64,000 nt of DNA from Ruegeria sp. Ofav3-42. Its GTDB lineage: Bacteria > Pseudomonadota > Alphaproteobacteria > Rhodobacterales > Rhodobacteraceae. Shown in pieces: positions 17,934 through 26,953 of this stretch. The notes under the pieces are model-generated. The model was not told the DNA's origin. It ran no database searches and saw nothing but the letters and a program-made list of their open reading frames with translations. The stretch's first letter is position 1, and every line of letters starts with the position of its first letter. Position numbers and translations under genes: made by a program. The stretch spans positions 124,001 to 188,000 of the forward strand of contig NZ_JAKRGB010000002.1 of NCBI RefSeq assembly GCF_022347725.1, in the 5' to 3' direction.

Positions 17934-18607
17934 TCGGAAAACTGAGCGGGCGTCTGGATTACCGCGCTGCGGACCACGTGCTGATCGACGTGCGCGGGGT
18001 TGGCTATATCGTTTATTGTTCGGATCGGACAATGGCGGCGTTGCCGGGGGTGGGCGAGGCGGTCTCGATCTACACCGACATGGTCGTGCGCGAGGACCTG
18101 ATGCAGCTTTATGGCTTTCTGTCGCTCGTCGAAAAGGAATGGCACCGGCTGTTGTGCTCGGTTCAGGGCGTCGGGGCTAAAGTCTCGCTCGCCATCCTCA
18201 GCGCCTTGGGGCCGGATGGGGTCAGCCGAGCGATTGCGCTGGGTGACTGGGGCGCGGTCAAGGCGGCAAAAGGGGTAGGACCGAAGACCGCACAGCGGAT
18301 CGTGTTGGACCTCAAGGACAAAGCGCCAGGCGTCATGGCGATGGGCGGAACCGTGACCGAGGCGACGGACGGTCCGGAGTTGGAGGTTGTGGAATCGGCC
18401 GAACCTGCGCCTGTGCCCAAACGGGTCGTGAAACCGGTCTCGGGGTCAGCGGCGGCCTCTGCCGGGGCATTGTCGGCGCTGTCCAATCTGGGTTATGGAC
18501 CGTCAGAGGCGGCCTCGGCTGTTGCAGAAGCGGCGGCCAGCTTGCCTGATGCGGGTGAGTCGGAGCTGATCCGCGCCGCTCTGAAACTGCTGGCTCCGAA
18601 AGGGTGA
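17930..18607 (+). CDS. ruvA: Holliday junction branch migration protein RuvA
   Basis: The product is 225 aa, starting [11 protein letters not shown]. RuvA tetramers bind the junction and dock RuvB. An OB-fold N-terminal domain (~1-63), tandem helix-hairpin-helix motifs ('[17 protein letters not shown]' and '[19 protein letters not shown]') and, after a longer than usual alanine/proline/valine-rich linker (~145-175), the C-terminal RuvB-binding domain ('[19 protein letters not shown]') are visible. It starts inside the ruvC stop codon and ruvB follows after 4 nt. Confidence 0.97.
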   Translation: MIGKLSGRLDYRAADHVLIDVRGVGYIVYCSDRTMAALPGVGEAVSIYTDMVVREDLMQLYGFLSLVEKEWHRLLCSVQGVGAKVSLAILSALGPDGVSRAIALGDWGAVKAAKGVGPKTAQRIVLDLKDKAPGVMAMGGTVTEATDGPELEVVESAEPAPVPKRVVKPVSGSAAASAGALSALSNLGYGPSEAASAVAEAAASLPDAGESELIRAALKLLAPKG

Positions 18608-18611
18608 CTGA

Positions 18612-19631
18612 ATGGTAGACGCCGATCCAACCCTGCGCCCTGAGCCCATGCCCGAGGACAACGACCGCGCACTTCGACCGCAGGGGCTGGACGAGTTCAT
18701 TGGTCAAGCCGAGGCGCGTGCCAATCTGCGCATCTTTATCCAGTCCGCCCGTCAGCGCGGCGAGGCCATGGATCACACGTTGTTTCATGGTCCTCCGGGT
18801 CTGGGTAAGACGACACTGGCGCAGATCATGGCGCGCGAGTTAGGGGTGAATTTCCGCATGACCTCGGGCCCGGTCTTGGCCAAGGCGGGTGATCTGGCCG
18901 CGATCCTGACCAATCTGGAATCGCGGGATGTACTGTTCATCGACGAGATTCACCGCCTGAACCCGGCGGTCGAAGAAGTCCTGTACCCGGCGATGGAAGA
19001 TTTCGAGCTCGATCTGGTGATCGGCGAGGGCCCTGCGGCGCGGACGGTTCGGATTGAGTTGCAGCCGTTCACACTGGTCGGAGCAACGACCCGGATGGGG
19101 CTGCTGACGACGCCGTTGCGCGACCGGTTCGGCATTCCGACGCGGCTGCAGTTCTACACGGTTGACGAATTGCACGAGATTGTCACCCGCAACGCGCGCA
19201 AACTGGGCGCGCCTGCTGATGACGCAGGTGCTCGCGAGATCGCACGCCGCTCGCGCGGGACGCCGCGGATCGCGGGTCGGCTGCTGCGCCGGGTGGTGGA
19301 CTTTGCCATCGTCGAAGGTGACGGGCGGATCACACGCGAATTGGCGGATGGCGCGCTGACGCGGCTGGGAGTCGACAATTTGGGCTTGGATGGCGCCGAC
19401 CGGCGATACCTCAAGCTGATTGCCGAAAACTATGCCGGTGGTCCTGTCGGGATTGAAACTCTGTCTGCTGCACTCTCGGAGAGCCGAGACTCGCTGGAAG
19501 AAGTGATTGAGCCCTATCTGCTGCAGCAGGGCCTGATCCAGCGAACGCCGCGCGGGCGGATGCTGGCGCAGAAGGCGTGGACTCATCTGGGTATGGCCGC
19601 GCCACGTGGGCAAAGTGATCTGTTTGGTTGA
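18612..19631 (+). CDS. ruvB: Holliday junction branch migration ATPase RuvB
   Basis: The product is 339 aa. It is the AAA+ motor of the RuvAB branch-migration complex. Walker A GPPGLGKT is at 60-67 and Walker B DEIH at 111-114; the sensor/arginine-finger region '[14 protein letters not shown]' and the C-terminal winged helix ('[17 protein letters not shown]') are in place. It lies 4 nt after ruvA. The next gene is a conserved hypothetical, whereas in many proteobacteria ybgC and the tol genes would come next. Confidence 0.97.
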   Translation: MVDADPTLRPEPMPEDNDRALRPQGLDEFIGQAEARANLRIFIQSARQRGEAMDHTLFHGPPGLGKTTLAQIMARELGVNFRMTSGPVLAKAGDLAAILTNLESRDVLFIDEIHRLNPAVEEVLYPAMEDFELDLVIGEGPAARTVRIELQPFTLVGATTRMGLLTTPLRDRFGIPTRLQFYTVDELHEIVTRNARKLGAPADDAGAREIARRSRGTPRIAGRLLRRVVDFAIVEGDGRITRELADGALTRLGVDNLGLDGADRRYLKLIAENYAGGPVGIETLSAALSESRDSLEEVIEPYLLQQGLIQRTPRGRMLAQKAWTHLGMAAPRGQSDLFG

Positions 19632-19653
19632 AGCCGGGCAGTTAAGATTTTAT

Positions 19654-19686
19654 GCCTTCGGCGAGAGTATTTGGAAAAAGATGAAG
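19654..19686 (+). repeat. Roseobacter-type intergenic motif (possible interspersed repeat copy)
   Basis: The segment contains GAGTATTTGGAAAAAGATGA after a 'GCCTTCGGC' dyad. I recall close variants of this string (GGCGGGAGTATTT...AAGATGAAG) recurring in gaps of Rhodobacteraceae genomes. Only this copy is seen in the window. Its 3' end supplies the AAGGA ribosome site of the next gene. Confidence 0.4.
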
Positions 19687-19694
19687 GACTGCGC

Positions 19695-20318
19695 GTGACA
19701 CCGGACGAGATTGAGGCCTTGTTCACCCGTGAAAGCGGTGAGTTCCTGTTCGCGCGTTGGGGTCGCCCCATCGTGCCCATCGTCTTTGGGGTCGAAGACG
19801 AGACACTGGCGACCGTGAAAGGTGCGTTTGAGGCGGTGGTGTCTCTGGCCGATCACAAGATGGCCGAGACGGACCCAGAACTGGGCGCGAATTGCATGGT
19901 GTTCTTCTTCCGTGACTGGAAAGAGCTTTTGGAGGTGCCCGATCTGGACCGGCTGGTTCCTGATCTGGCCCCGTTGATTGATCGACTGGTCGCAGCCGAC
20001 GCCAACCAGTACCGCGTTTTCCGGTTTGAGGAAGATGGCGCGATCCGCGCGGCCTTTGTATTTCTGCGAATGGATAAGGAATTGTCCAAAGTCCCGGCCG
20101 AGACATTGGCACTCAGTCAGGTGGTTCAGACCATCCTGCTGTGGTCCGATACGGCCTTTCGAACCCAATCGCCGCTGGCAGTAGCGGGTGGTTCGACGAT
20201 TCTGCGCCCGGATATCGCCGAGTTGATCCGCGCGGCCTATGATCCTGTGCTGCCGGGGGCAGCACAGGATGCCTCTCATGCGCTACGCTTGTTTGCGAGA
20301 CTGCAACAGCCTCAATGA
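19695..20318 (+). CDS. Conserved hypothetical protein downstream of ruvB
   Basis: The product is 207 aa from the GTG at 19695, chosen for AAGGA six bases upstream; a TTG at 19671 would add eight residues that lie within a repeat-like motif. It is a soluble alpha/beta protein with no signal peptide or membrane helix. Notable stretches are 'FLFARWGRPIVPIVFGVED', 'GANCMVFFFRDWKELLEV' and 'PLIDRLVAADANQYRVFRF'. I do not recognise the family by name. Position suggests co-transcription with ruvB (63-nt gap). It converges with the SulP transporter gene. Confidence 0.7.
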   Translation: MTPDEIEALFTRESGEFLFARWGRPIVPIVFGVEDETLATVKGAFEAVVSLADHKMAETDPELGANCMVFFFRDWKELLEVPDLDRLVPDLAPLIDRLVAADANQYRVFRFEEDGAIRAAFVFLRMDKELSKVPAETLALSQVVQTILLWSDTAFRTQSPLAVAGGSTILRPDIAELIRAAYDPVLPGAAQDASHALRLFARLQQPQ

Positions 20319-20337
20319 CGCTACTCAGCCAGTGTCA

Positions 20338-22038
20338 TCATGCGGTGACGCTGCTCCGGTGAAAGGCGCTCAACAGATCGCTGCCTGCGTCAAAGTAGGC
20401 ATCATCCCCCACCAGAGCGGTGACTCCGTACCGGTTCAGCTCTGACCGGACATGCGGTTCGACGAGTAGAAAGACCAATTTGATGTTCTTCGCGCGTAAC
20501 AGCTTCTGCACGTTGCGCAGCGTATAGCCGGCCGTGAAATCCACGTCGTCGATGGCCGACGCCTCGATGCAGAACCACTGCACTTCGGCTTCGGAGGCCC
20601 GAGTGATCGCCGTGACCTCATCCGAAAGCCGTTGCGTATTTGCATAATACAGGCTGTGAGAGAAACGATAGATGACCAGGCCGGGTTCGAACTGGTTTGG
20701 CGCAGAGATGGGTTTGGAATGCCATCCCCCGTCGTTTTTGACGATTACCGAGTTTTTGGGCCGATATCCGCGGCGGGTATGGTCGATCAGAGACAGAACC
20801 ATCGCAAAGATGATGCCCTGTTCCACGCCCACAAAAACGACCACGGCCGCAGTGGCAACCGCGATCCAGAATTCGGATCGGGCTTGTTTGTAAATCGCAG
20901 TCAGTCCTTTCAGGTCGATCAGTTTCACACCGATCAGGAAAACGACGGCGGACAGGGCCGCGTTTGGCAGATAAGCCAGCGGGCCAGTAAGGAATAGGAT
21001 AACAACCAGAACAATCAAAACCGTTGTTAGCTGAGCGACCTGACTGCGACCCCCGGCGCTCGCCACCATCTCGGTTTTGGTGGGGCTGCCATTGACCACG
21101 AACGTCCCTGTAAATGCGGCCCCCAGGTTAGCGAGGCCCAACCCCACGAGATCAGTGTTCTCGCTGAAATTCTCTTCGTACCGGGCGGCATAGGCCCGCG
21201 ATGTCGCGGCACTTTGCGCAAGGATCACAACAAAGATCGACAACGCGGTGGGCAGCAACTGTTTGAACAGGTTCCAGCTCCAGTCCACATCCGGTATCGA
21301 CAATGCGGGCAAGCCACTGGGAACTGCGCCCAGAACGGCGATGCCTGATGCGGTGAACTGAAAGGCCCAGCTGCAAATGATCACTCCCAATATTGCGAAC
21401 AGCGGGCCGGGCAGTTTGGGGGACACTCTTCTGCACCCGACAACAACTGCCAAAACAGCCAGTGATACCGCCAGCGTCGGCCAGCTGGTCTGATCCATAT
21501 GCAGGATGGTCTCTTTCAGCTTGGCGATTGTTCCATGGCCTTCGGTATTGATCCCCATAAGGCCGGGTATCTCACCAGTTGCGACCTGAATGCCCACGCC
21601 GGTCAAAAAGCCGACCAGCACGGTTCGGGACAGGAAGTCGGCCAGAAATCCAAGGCCGATGATCCGAGCTGCAATCAGCAGGACTGCGGCCATGAGGGCC
21701 AGAAGTGATGCCAGCGCCAGGTATTCCGATGACCCCGAAACAGCCATTCCCGCAAGCGCCGAGGCTGTGATCGCGGCTGTCGCTGAATCGGCGCCAACCA
21801 CAAGATGGCGGGATGATCCGAACAGGGCGAACAGTGCCATCGGGATGAGAATGGTGTACAGGCCCGTCACAACAGGCGTGCCTGCGATCTTGGTGTAGCC
21901 CATGACTTCGGGGATCGCGAGGCAGGCAAAGGTCAGACCGGCCAGAACTTCCGCCGGCAGGGTGGCGCGATTGAACGGCAAGACGCCTTGAAGGATCGGA
22001 ATTGCGAATTTTTCCTCTTCTGTGTTGGGCTTAGCCAT
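20338..22038 (-). CDS. SulP family inorganic anion transporter with STAS domain
   Basis: The product is 566 aa from the ATG at 22038 (MAKPNTEEEK). A 44-residue longer frame is possible but has no family character. The membrane part (~25-430) shows SulP features: 'ATLPAEVLAGLTFACLAIPE' without its end and 'VVGADSATAAI'. The cytoplasmic STAS domain occupies ~440-560 ('FCIEASAIDDVDFTAGYTL'). SulP proteins move sulfate, bicarbonate or other anions; the substrate here is not determinable. It lies on the opposite strand between ruvB and ybgC, breaking an otherwise widely conserved gene order. Confidence 0.9.
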   Translation of the reverse strand: MAKPNTEEEKFAIPILQGVLPFNRATLPAEVLAGLTFACLAIPEVMGYTKIAGTPVVTGLYTILIPMALFALFGSSRHLVVGADSATAAITASALAGMAVSGSSEYLALASLLALMAAVLLIAARIIGLGFLADFLSRTVLVGFLTGVGIQVATGEIPGLMGINTEGHGTIAKLKETILHMDQTSWPTLAVSLAVLAVVVGCRRVSPKLPGPLFAILGVIICSWAFQFTASGIAVLGAVPSGLPALSIPDVDWSWNLFKQLLPTALSIFVVILAQSAATSRAYAARYEENFSENTDLVGLGLANLGAAFTGTFVVNGSPTKTEMVASAGGRSQVAQLTTVLIVLVVILFLTGPLAYLPNAALSAVVFLIGVKLIDLKGLTAIYKQARSEFWIAVATAAVVVFVGVEQGIIFAMVLSLIDHTRRGYRPKNSVIVKNDGGWHSKPISAPNQFEPGLVIYRFSHSLYYANTQRLSDEVTAITRASEAEVQWFCIEASAIDDVDFTAGYTLRNVQKLLRAKNIKLVFLLVEPHVRSELNRYGVTALVGDDAYFDAGSDLLSAFHRSSVTA

Positions 22039-22238
22039 TCGGTCACCTGTCGATTTCACGTCAGTTGTCAGGGAGACTAGTCGGCAAAATGTAATATATC
22101 GATAGTGAGCGCCCGATGATCCCAAAATTGTCCCCGCGAGGGGATTGCAGGAACCGCGGCAAGCATGCATCTGTTTCTGGTAAGGATTTGCCTGACGCTT
22201 GACGTATTGATGCCAATTGAAAGACCGGACCTGATATC

Positions 22239-22646
22239 ATGGCCACAGAAGCCGACGCCCCTCACAAGCATATCTTTCCGATCCGGGTCTATTACGAAGA
22301 TACCGACATGGGCGGTGTCGTCTATCATGCGAATTACCTCAAGTTTATCGAGCGCGCGCGATCGGACTACGTCCGCGGGCTGGGCAATGATCAGAATGCC
22401 ATGCGCGACGGCGGGATCGTTTGGGTCGTGCGCCGGATCGAGGCAGACTACCTGTCGCCGGCGAAGTTTGACGATGAACTGATCGTTGAAACTTGGCTAT
22501 CTTCAATTTCCGGGGTTCGCCTGACTATGGGGCAGCTTGTCAAGCGCGGAGAGACCGAGGTCTTCCGCGCATCGGTGACCGCCGTATGCATGAATGCGCA
22601 AGGCAAACCGGTGCGTCTTCCGGCAGAGATTCGCGCATTGATGTAA
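22239..22646 (+). CDS. ybgC: Tol-Pal system-associated acyl-CoA thioesterase YbgC
   Basis: The product is 135 aa, a single hotdog domain. The catalytic signature 'YYEDTDMGGVVYHANYLKF' (18-36) includes the conserved Asp of the 4-hydroxybenzoyl-CoA thioesterase-like family. YbgC hydrolyses acyl-CoA or acyl-ACP thioesters and is linked to phospholipid enzymes at the inner membrane. It heads the ybgC-tolQRAB-pal-ybgF cluster, with 110 nt before tolQ. A stem GTTTGGC/GCCAAAC (22701-22722) lies in that gap. Confidence 0.94.
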   Translation: MATEADAPHKHIFPIRVYYEDTDMGGVVYHANYLKFIERARSDYVRGLGNDQNAMRDGGIVWVVRRIEADYLSPAKFDDELIVETWLSSISGVRLTMGQLVKRGETEVFRASVTAVCMNAQGKPVRLPAEIRALM

Positions 22647-22756
22647 CAATTTGTCGGTCCGGGGTGGTTATGTTGGCTTTTCGTAACCAACTGCGTTAGC
22701 GTTTGGCAAAACAAGGCCAAACGAACGGCCGTCAGGCAAAAACAAAGAGCAGGTTC

Positions 22757-23452
22757 ATGGAAGCTGAAACGCTGGCGCTGGCGCAGGAGATCGATTTCTC
22801 CATGTGGGGGCTGTTTGCCCGCGCGACCTTCATCGTCAAGATCGTGATGTTGATTTTGGTGGTCGCATCCTTCTGGTCCTGGGCGATCATCGTTCAAAAG
22901 CTGATCAACTACCGTGCGGCCCGCCGTGAGGCGCAGGTGTTTGATGAATCCTTCTGGTCGGGCAACCCGTTGGATGAGTTGTTCGAACAAATTGGCACGC
23001 AACCCGATGGCAGTTCCGAGAAGATATTCGCCGCTGGTATGATTGAGTGGCGCAGGTCGCATCGAACCGACGGTGGCCTGATCGCGGGTGCCACGGCACG
23101 GATCGACCGCTCGATGGACGTTGCTATCGCCAAAGAAGCAGAGACGTTGCAAAAGGGTTTGCCCATTCTGGCGACGGTCGGGTCGACGGCACCGTTTATC
23201 GGTCTGTTCGGTACCGTGTGGGGCATCATGAACGCCTTTATCGAGATTGCCGAACAGCAGAACACGAACCTGGCGGTTGTTGCCCCCGGTATTGCCGAAG
23301 CGTTGTTGGCCACGGGTCTCGGTCTGTTGGCCGCGATCCCGGCGGTGATTTTCTACAACAAGCTCAGCGCGGATAGTGACCGGATCGTTGGTGGGTATGA
23401 GGCTTTTGCCGACGAGTTCGCCACCATCCTGTCGCGGCAGTTGGACGGCTGA
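22757..23452 (+). CDS. tolQ: Tol-Pal proton-channel subunit TolQ
   Basis: The product is 231 aa from the ATG at 22757 (MEAETLALAQEIDFSMWGLF). TolQ is a MotA/TolQ/ExbB protein that forms the inner-membrane proton channel with TolR. Three membrane helices are visible (about 20-42, 135-157 and 170-192), with the family signature 'GLFGTVWGIMNAF' and the helix-3 segment 'GIAEALLATGLGLLAAIPAV'. tolR starts 1 nt after its stop codon. Confidence 0.96.
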   Translation: MEAETLALAQEIDFSMWGLFARATFIVKIVMLILVVASFWSWAIIVQKLINYRAARREAQVFDESFWSGNPLDELFEQIGTQPDGSSEKIFAAGMIEWRRSHRTDGGLIAGATARIDRSMDVAIAKEAETLQKGLPILATVGSTAPFIGLFGTVWGIMNAFIEIAEQQNTNLAVVAPGIAEALLATGLGLLAAIPAVIFYNKLSADSDRIVGGYEAFADEFATILSRQLDG

Positions 23453-23453
23453 C

Positions 23454-23930
23454 ATGGGTGCGGCGGTACAGCAATCGTCAAACGGCAATGGGCGCAGACG
23501 TGGGCGTCGGCGTGGGCGTGCGCAGCCGATGGCTGAAATCAACGTGACCCCGTTTGTGGATGTCATGCTGGTGTTGCTGATCATCTTCATGGTCGCGGCG
23601 CCGCTGCTGACAGTTGGTGTGCCGGTGGACTTGCCGAAAACAGCCGCAAGCGCCTTGCCGGGCGACAACGAAGAGCCGTTGACCGTGACGCTGACAGCCG
23701 ATGGCCGGGTGCAAATCCAGACCACGGATGTTGTGCGCGAAGAGTTGATTGGTAAACTGCGCGCCATTGCGGCAGAGCGCAGCAGTGACCGCGTGTTCCT
23801 GCGGGCCGATGGTGCCATACCTTACGCTCAGGTGATGCAGATCATGGGCGCGCTGAACGCAGGTGGGTTTTCCAATGTGGGGCTTGTGACAGACACCGGC
23901 GGCCCGTCATTGGACGAAGGTGGAGAGTGA
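23454..23930 (+). CDS. tolR: Tol-Pal proton-channel subunit TolR
   Basis: The product is 158 aa. The ATG at 23454 follows tolQ by one base. An arginine/glycine-rich cytoplasmic stretch (RRRGRRRGR, ~15-23) precedes 'MAEINVTPFVDVMLVLLIIF', with the membrane-embedded proton-carrying Asp. A periplasmic ExbD/TolR domain follows (~60-150). TolR couples the proton motive force to TolA. The arginine-rich cytoplasmic leader is longer than in E. coli TolR. Confidence 0.96.
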   Translation: MGAAVQQSSNGNGRRRGRRRGRAQPMAEINVTPFVDVMLVLLIIFMVAAPLLTVGVPVDLPKTAASALPGDNEEPLTVTLTADGRVQIQTTDVVREELIGKLRAIAAERSSDRVFLRADGAIPYAQVMQIMGALNAGGFSNVGLVTDTGGPSLDEGGE

Positions 23931-23939
23931 GGCCGCGCG

Positions 23940-25040
23940 GTGGATACCGGCACCAAGATCTCGGCAATTGCCCATGTCAGTTTGATTTCGTGGGCTCTGT
24001 TCGGCGGCACCTTCCGGTCCGAACCATTGCCTATGCCTGTGCAGGATATTTCCGTGGTTTCGGCTGAGCAGTTCGCGGCGATGACCGCGCAGCGCGAAGC
24101 GCCGGAAGTTCCCACACCAGCTGCCTTGCAGCAACCCGAAGCGCCCGAGGAAGAAATCCCGACACCGGAACCGGTTGAAGAAGAACCTCCAACCCCTGAG
24201 GTGTCAGAGCCAATAGAACCCGAACCGGAACAACAGCCAGAACCGCTGGACCCTCTGCCCGAGCCGGTGGTGATCGAACAGCCGCCGGCATTAGAGACAC
24301 CGGAACCCGAGGCAGTTGTCTTGCCGGTGCCGCCCGAGCCTGACGCTCAGCCGCGCCCCGCGGATAAGGTCGCGCCTGAACCTGTTGCACCACCGCCGCC
24401 CGAGGCAACGATTGACGACATCGAAACCCCGGCCGTGTCGCTGGACGAAGGGGCTGAGACCCAGCAGGAACAGCGGGAGCAGACCGCGCCAGAAGAGGCT
24501 CAGCCCGAAATCATTACCGAGGCCGAAGAAGGTAAAGACCCAGCGCCAACGGCTTCGCCACGCCCACGGGTCAGACCCAACCGGCCCACGCCCCCGGCAG
24601 AGCCCAAGGTAGCGGAGGTGGAAGAGCCAACGCCGCCGGAGCCGGCGCCAAGCGACGAGGCCGCCATCAACGATGCGCTGGCAGAAGCACTGCAGCAAAG
24701 CAGTGAACCGTCTGGCCCACCGCTGACCGCAGGCGAGAAGGATGCTATGCGGCTGGCCGTATCTAAGTGCTGGAACGTCGGTTCGTTGTCGACAGATGCG
24801 CTGCAAACTGTTGTGGTCGTTGGTTTCTCGCTGGCCCCGGACGGCAAGGTGATCGGCGGCAGCCTGCGGATGTTGGACAGTTCCGGTGGGACTGCGACGT
24901 CGGCCAAACAAGCCTATGACGCCGCCCGGCGAGCGATTTTGCGCTGCGGGGCCAAAGGATACACCCTGCCTGCTGACAAATACGATCAATGGCGGGATAT
25001 TGAGATTACATTCAATCCCGAGAGGATGCGGATCAAATGA
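23940..25040 (+). CDS. tolA: Cell envelope integrity protein TolA
   Basis: The product is 366 aa from a GTG start 9 nt after tolR. The N-terminal membrane anchor (~6-25) contains the short 'ISWALFGG'. Residues ~50-235 form an extremely proline- and glutamate-rich spacer instead of the Ala/Lys helix of E. coli TolA. The C-terminal domain (~250-366: '[17 protein letters not shown]', '[21 protein letters not shown]') matches the TolA/TonB C-terminal fold that reaches Pal and TolB. It overlaps tolB by 4 nt. Confidence 0.92.
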   Translation: MDTGTKISAIAHVSLISWALFGGTFRSEPLPMPVQDISVVSAEQFAAMTAQREAPEVPTPAALQQPEAPEEEIPTPEPVEEEPPTPEVSEPIEPEPEQQPEPLDPLPEPVVIEQPPALETPEPEAVVLPVPPEPDAQPRPADKVAPEPVAPPPPEATIDDIETPAVSLDEGAETQQEQREQTAPEEAQPEIITEAEEGKDPAPTASPRPRVRPNRPTPPAEPKVAEVEEPTPPEPAPSDEAAINDALAEALQQSSEPSGPPLTAGEKDAMRLAVSKCWNVGSLSTDALQTVVVVGFSLAPDGKVIGGSLRMLDSSGGTATSAKQAYDAARRAILRCGAKGYTLPADKYDQWRDIEITFNPERMRIK

Positions 25041-26356
25041 TTAGATTTCTGACCAGCCTGTTGCTTGGCCTGACAATTCTGGCAGCGCCGGTGCACGCCC
25101 AAAGCGGACCGCTGCGTCTGGAACTGGATCAGGGGATCATCGAACCCTTGCCCTTTGCGGTGCCGAACTTCGTGCCCGACGGGCCAGCGGCCACGCAATA
25201 TGCCAACGACATCTCACGTGTTGTCGCCGCCGACCTGACCGGAACCGGGTTGTTCCGGGAAATCTCGTCGGACGCGTTCATCAGTCGGGTCAGCAGTTTC
25301 GATGCCCCGGTGCAGTTCGCGGATTGGAAGGCGATCAACGCCGAAGCTTTGGTGACCGGAGCCGTAAATGTTTCGGGTAAACGGCTGACGGTGCGGTTCC
25401 GGGTCTGGGATGTGTTCTCGGGTCAGGAACTGGGCAACGGATTGCAGTTTTCCGGCACAACGGATGGGTGGCGTCGCATGGCGCACAAAGTGGCCGATCA
25501 GGTCTATAGCCGCGTGACCGGCGAGGGCGGTTACTTTGACAGCCGCGTCGCATTTGTTTCGGAAAGCGGGCCCAAGAATCAGCGCCTGAAGCGACTGGCC
25601 ATCATGGATTATGACGGGGCAAACGTTCAGTTTCTGACCGATAGCTCTGCAATTGTTCTGGCGCCGCGCTTTTCGCCGACTGGTGATCGCTTGCTCTACA
25701 CCAGTTACGAGACCGGCCAGCCGCGCATCTATGTTCTGGACGTTGACCGCGTCAAACGGACCGAGTTGAAAACACAGGACGGTACGATGAGCTTCTCTCC
25801 ACGGTTCTCGCCGGATGGTCGTTCGATTGTGTATTCCTTGATTCAGGGCGGTAACACCGATCTTTGGAAGATGGATCTGGCTTCGGGTCAAAGCGTGCGC
25901 CTGACCAACACTCCGGCGATTGAAACTGCGCCCAGCTACTCGCCGGACGGCTCGCAGATCGTGTTCGAAAGCGACCGTTCGGGTACGCCGCAGCTGTACA
26001 TTATGCCTGCGAATGGCGGAGAGGCGACCCGCATCAGTTTTGGACAGGGCCGCTATGGCACGCCAGTCTGGTCGCCGCGTGGTGACCTGATCGCCTTTAC
26101 CAAACAGAACAAGGGCCGTTTCCATATCGGGGTCATGCGCACTGACGGCAGCGAGGAACGTCTGCTGACCTCGTCTTTCCTGGACGAAGGTCCGACCTGG
26201 TCACCAAACGGCCGTGTCATCATGTTCACACGCGAGTCGCAGGGCGCAAGCGGTCGGGCCACGCTGTATTCAGTGGATATCTCTGGCCGAAACCTGCGTC
26301 CGGTGCGTACACCTGACGGTGGTAGCGACCCATCCTGGGGGCCACTGCAGAAGTGA
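25037..26356 (+). CDS. tolB: Tol-Pal system beta-propeller protein TolB
   Basis: The product is 439 aa. A signal peptide ([21 protein letters not shown], with cleavage after Ala21) is followed by the N-terminal alpha/beta domain (~22-165) and a six-bladed WD40-like propeller, with repeated '[11 protein letters not shown]', '[19 protein letters not shown]' and '[11 protein letters not shown]' blades. TolB is periplasmic and exchanges between Pal and TolA during envelope constriction. Its start overlaps the tolA stop (ATGA); pal follows after 89 nt. Confidence 0.97.
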   Translation: MIRFLTSLLLGLTILAAPVHAQSGPLRLELDQGIIEPLPFAVPNFVPDGPAATQYANDISRVVAADLTGTGLFREISSDAFISRVSSFDAPVQFADWKAINAEALVTGAVNVSGKRLTVRFRVWDVFSGQELGNGLQFSGTTDGWRRMAHKVADQVYSRVTGEGGYFDSRVAFVSESGPKNQRLKRLAIMDYDGANVQFLTDSSAIVLAPRFSPTGDRLLYTSYETGQPRIYVLDVDRVKRTELKTQDGTMSFSPRFSPDGRSIVYSLIQGGNTDLWKMDLASGQSVRLTNTPAIETAPSYSPDGSQIVFESDRSGTPQLYIMPANGGEATRISFGQGRYGTPVWSPRGDLIAFTKQNKGRFHIGVMRTDGSEERLLTSSFLDEGPTWSPNGRVIMFTRESQGASGRATLYSVDISGRNLRPVRTPDGGSDPSWGPLQK

Positions 26357-26445
26357 TCATTGCAGGGGGTTGGAAAAGTTCACAAATTTCCTGCACTGTG
26401 ATAACAGAGACGGCAATAAAGCGATAAAACGACGAGGCACCTGAA

Positions 26446-26949
26446 ATGAATGTATTGGGCAAAGTCATAGCATTGGGCGTGCTTGGGGTAATGGCCGCCT
26501 GCACCAACAATGATCCGTCGGCAATTGGCGGCGGCGCAGGCGGAAACGGTTCGATCGTACCGGGCTCGCCTAGCGACCCACGCTCGCCAGCCTATTTCCA
26601 GCAATCCGTAGGCGACCGCGTGTTGTTCGAAGTGGACCAGTCGACACTGACACCGCAGGCGCAGACTGTGTTGCAGGGGCAGGCGGATTGGTTGCTGGCC
26701 AACACGGATTTCGTGGCCACGATCGAGGGTCATGCGGATGAACAAGGCACCCGCGAATACAACCTTGCGCTAGGCGCGCGTCGGGCAAACGCCGCACGAG
26801 AGTTCCTGATTTCGCGGGGCGTCGCGGGCAACCGCCTGACCACCGTCAGCTACGGCAAGGAACGCCCGATCGAAATTTGCAGTACCGAGGAATGCTATTC
26901 CAAAAACCGCCGGGCGGTGACGGTGCTGACCGGTTCAACCTTGGGGTAA
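26446..26949 (+). CDS. pal: Peptidoglycan-associated lipoprotein Pal
   Basis: The product is 167 aa. The lipoprotein signal has lipobox VMAAC with Cys19. A glycine-rich linker (26-50) leads to an OmpA-type peptidoglycan-binding domain (~60-165) with 'IEGHADEQGTREYNLALGAR' and 'RRAVTVL' elements. Pal anchors the outer membrane to the wall and partners with TolB. The 89-nt gap after tolB may contain a separate promoter, as Pal is usually far more abundant than the Tol proteins. ybgF follows after 4 nt. Confidence 0.97.
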   Translation: MNVLGKVIALGVLGVMAACTNNDPSAIGGGAGGNGSIVPGSPSDPRSPAYFQQSVGDRVLFEVDQSTLTPQAQTVLQGQADWLLANTDFVATIEGHADEQGTREYNLALGARRANAAREFLISRGVAGNRLTTVSYGKERPIEICSTEECYSKNRRAVTVLTGSTLG

Positions 26950-26953
26950 AAAG

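Noticed and set aside
22039..22238. 200-nt divergent gap between the SulP gene and ybgC as a small gene
   Set aside because: Short open frames here lack ribosome sites and recognisable composition; it is best read as two divergent promoters.
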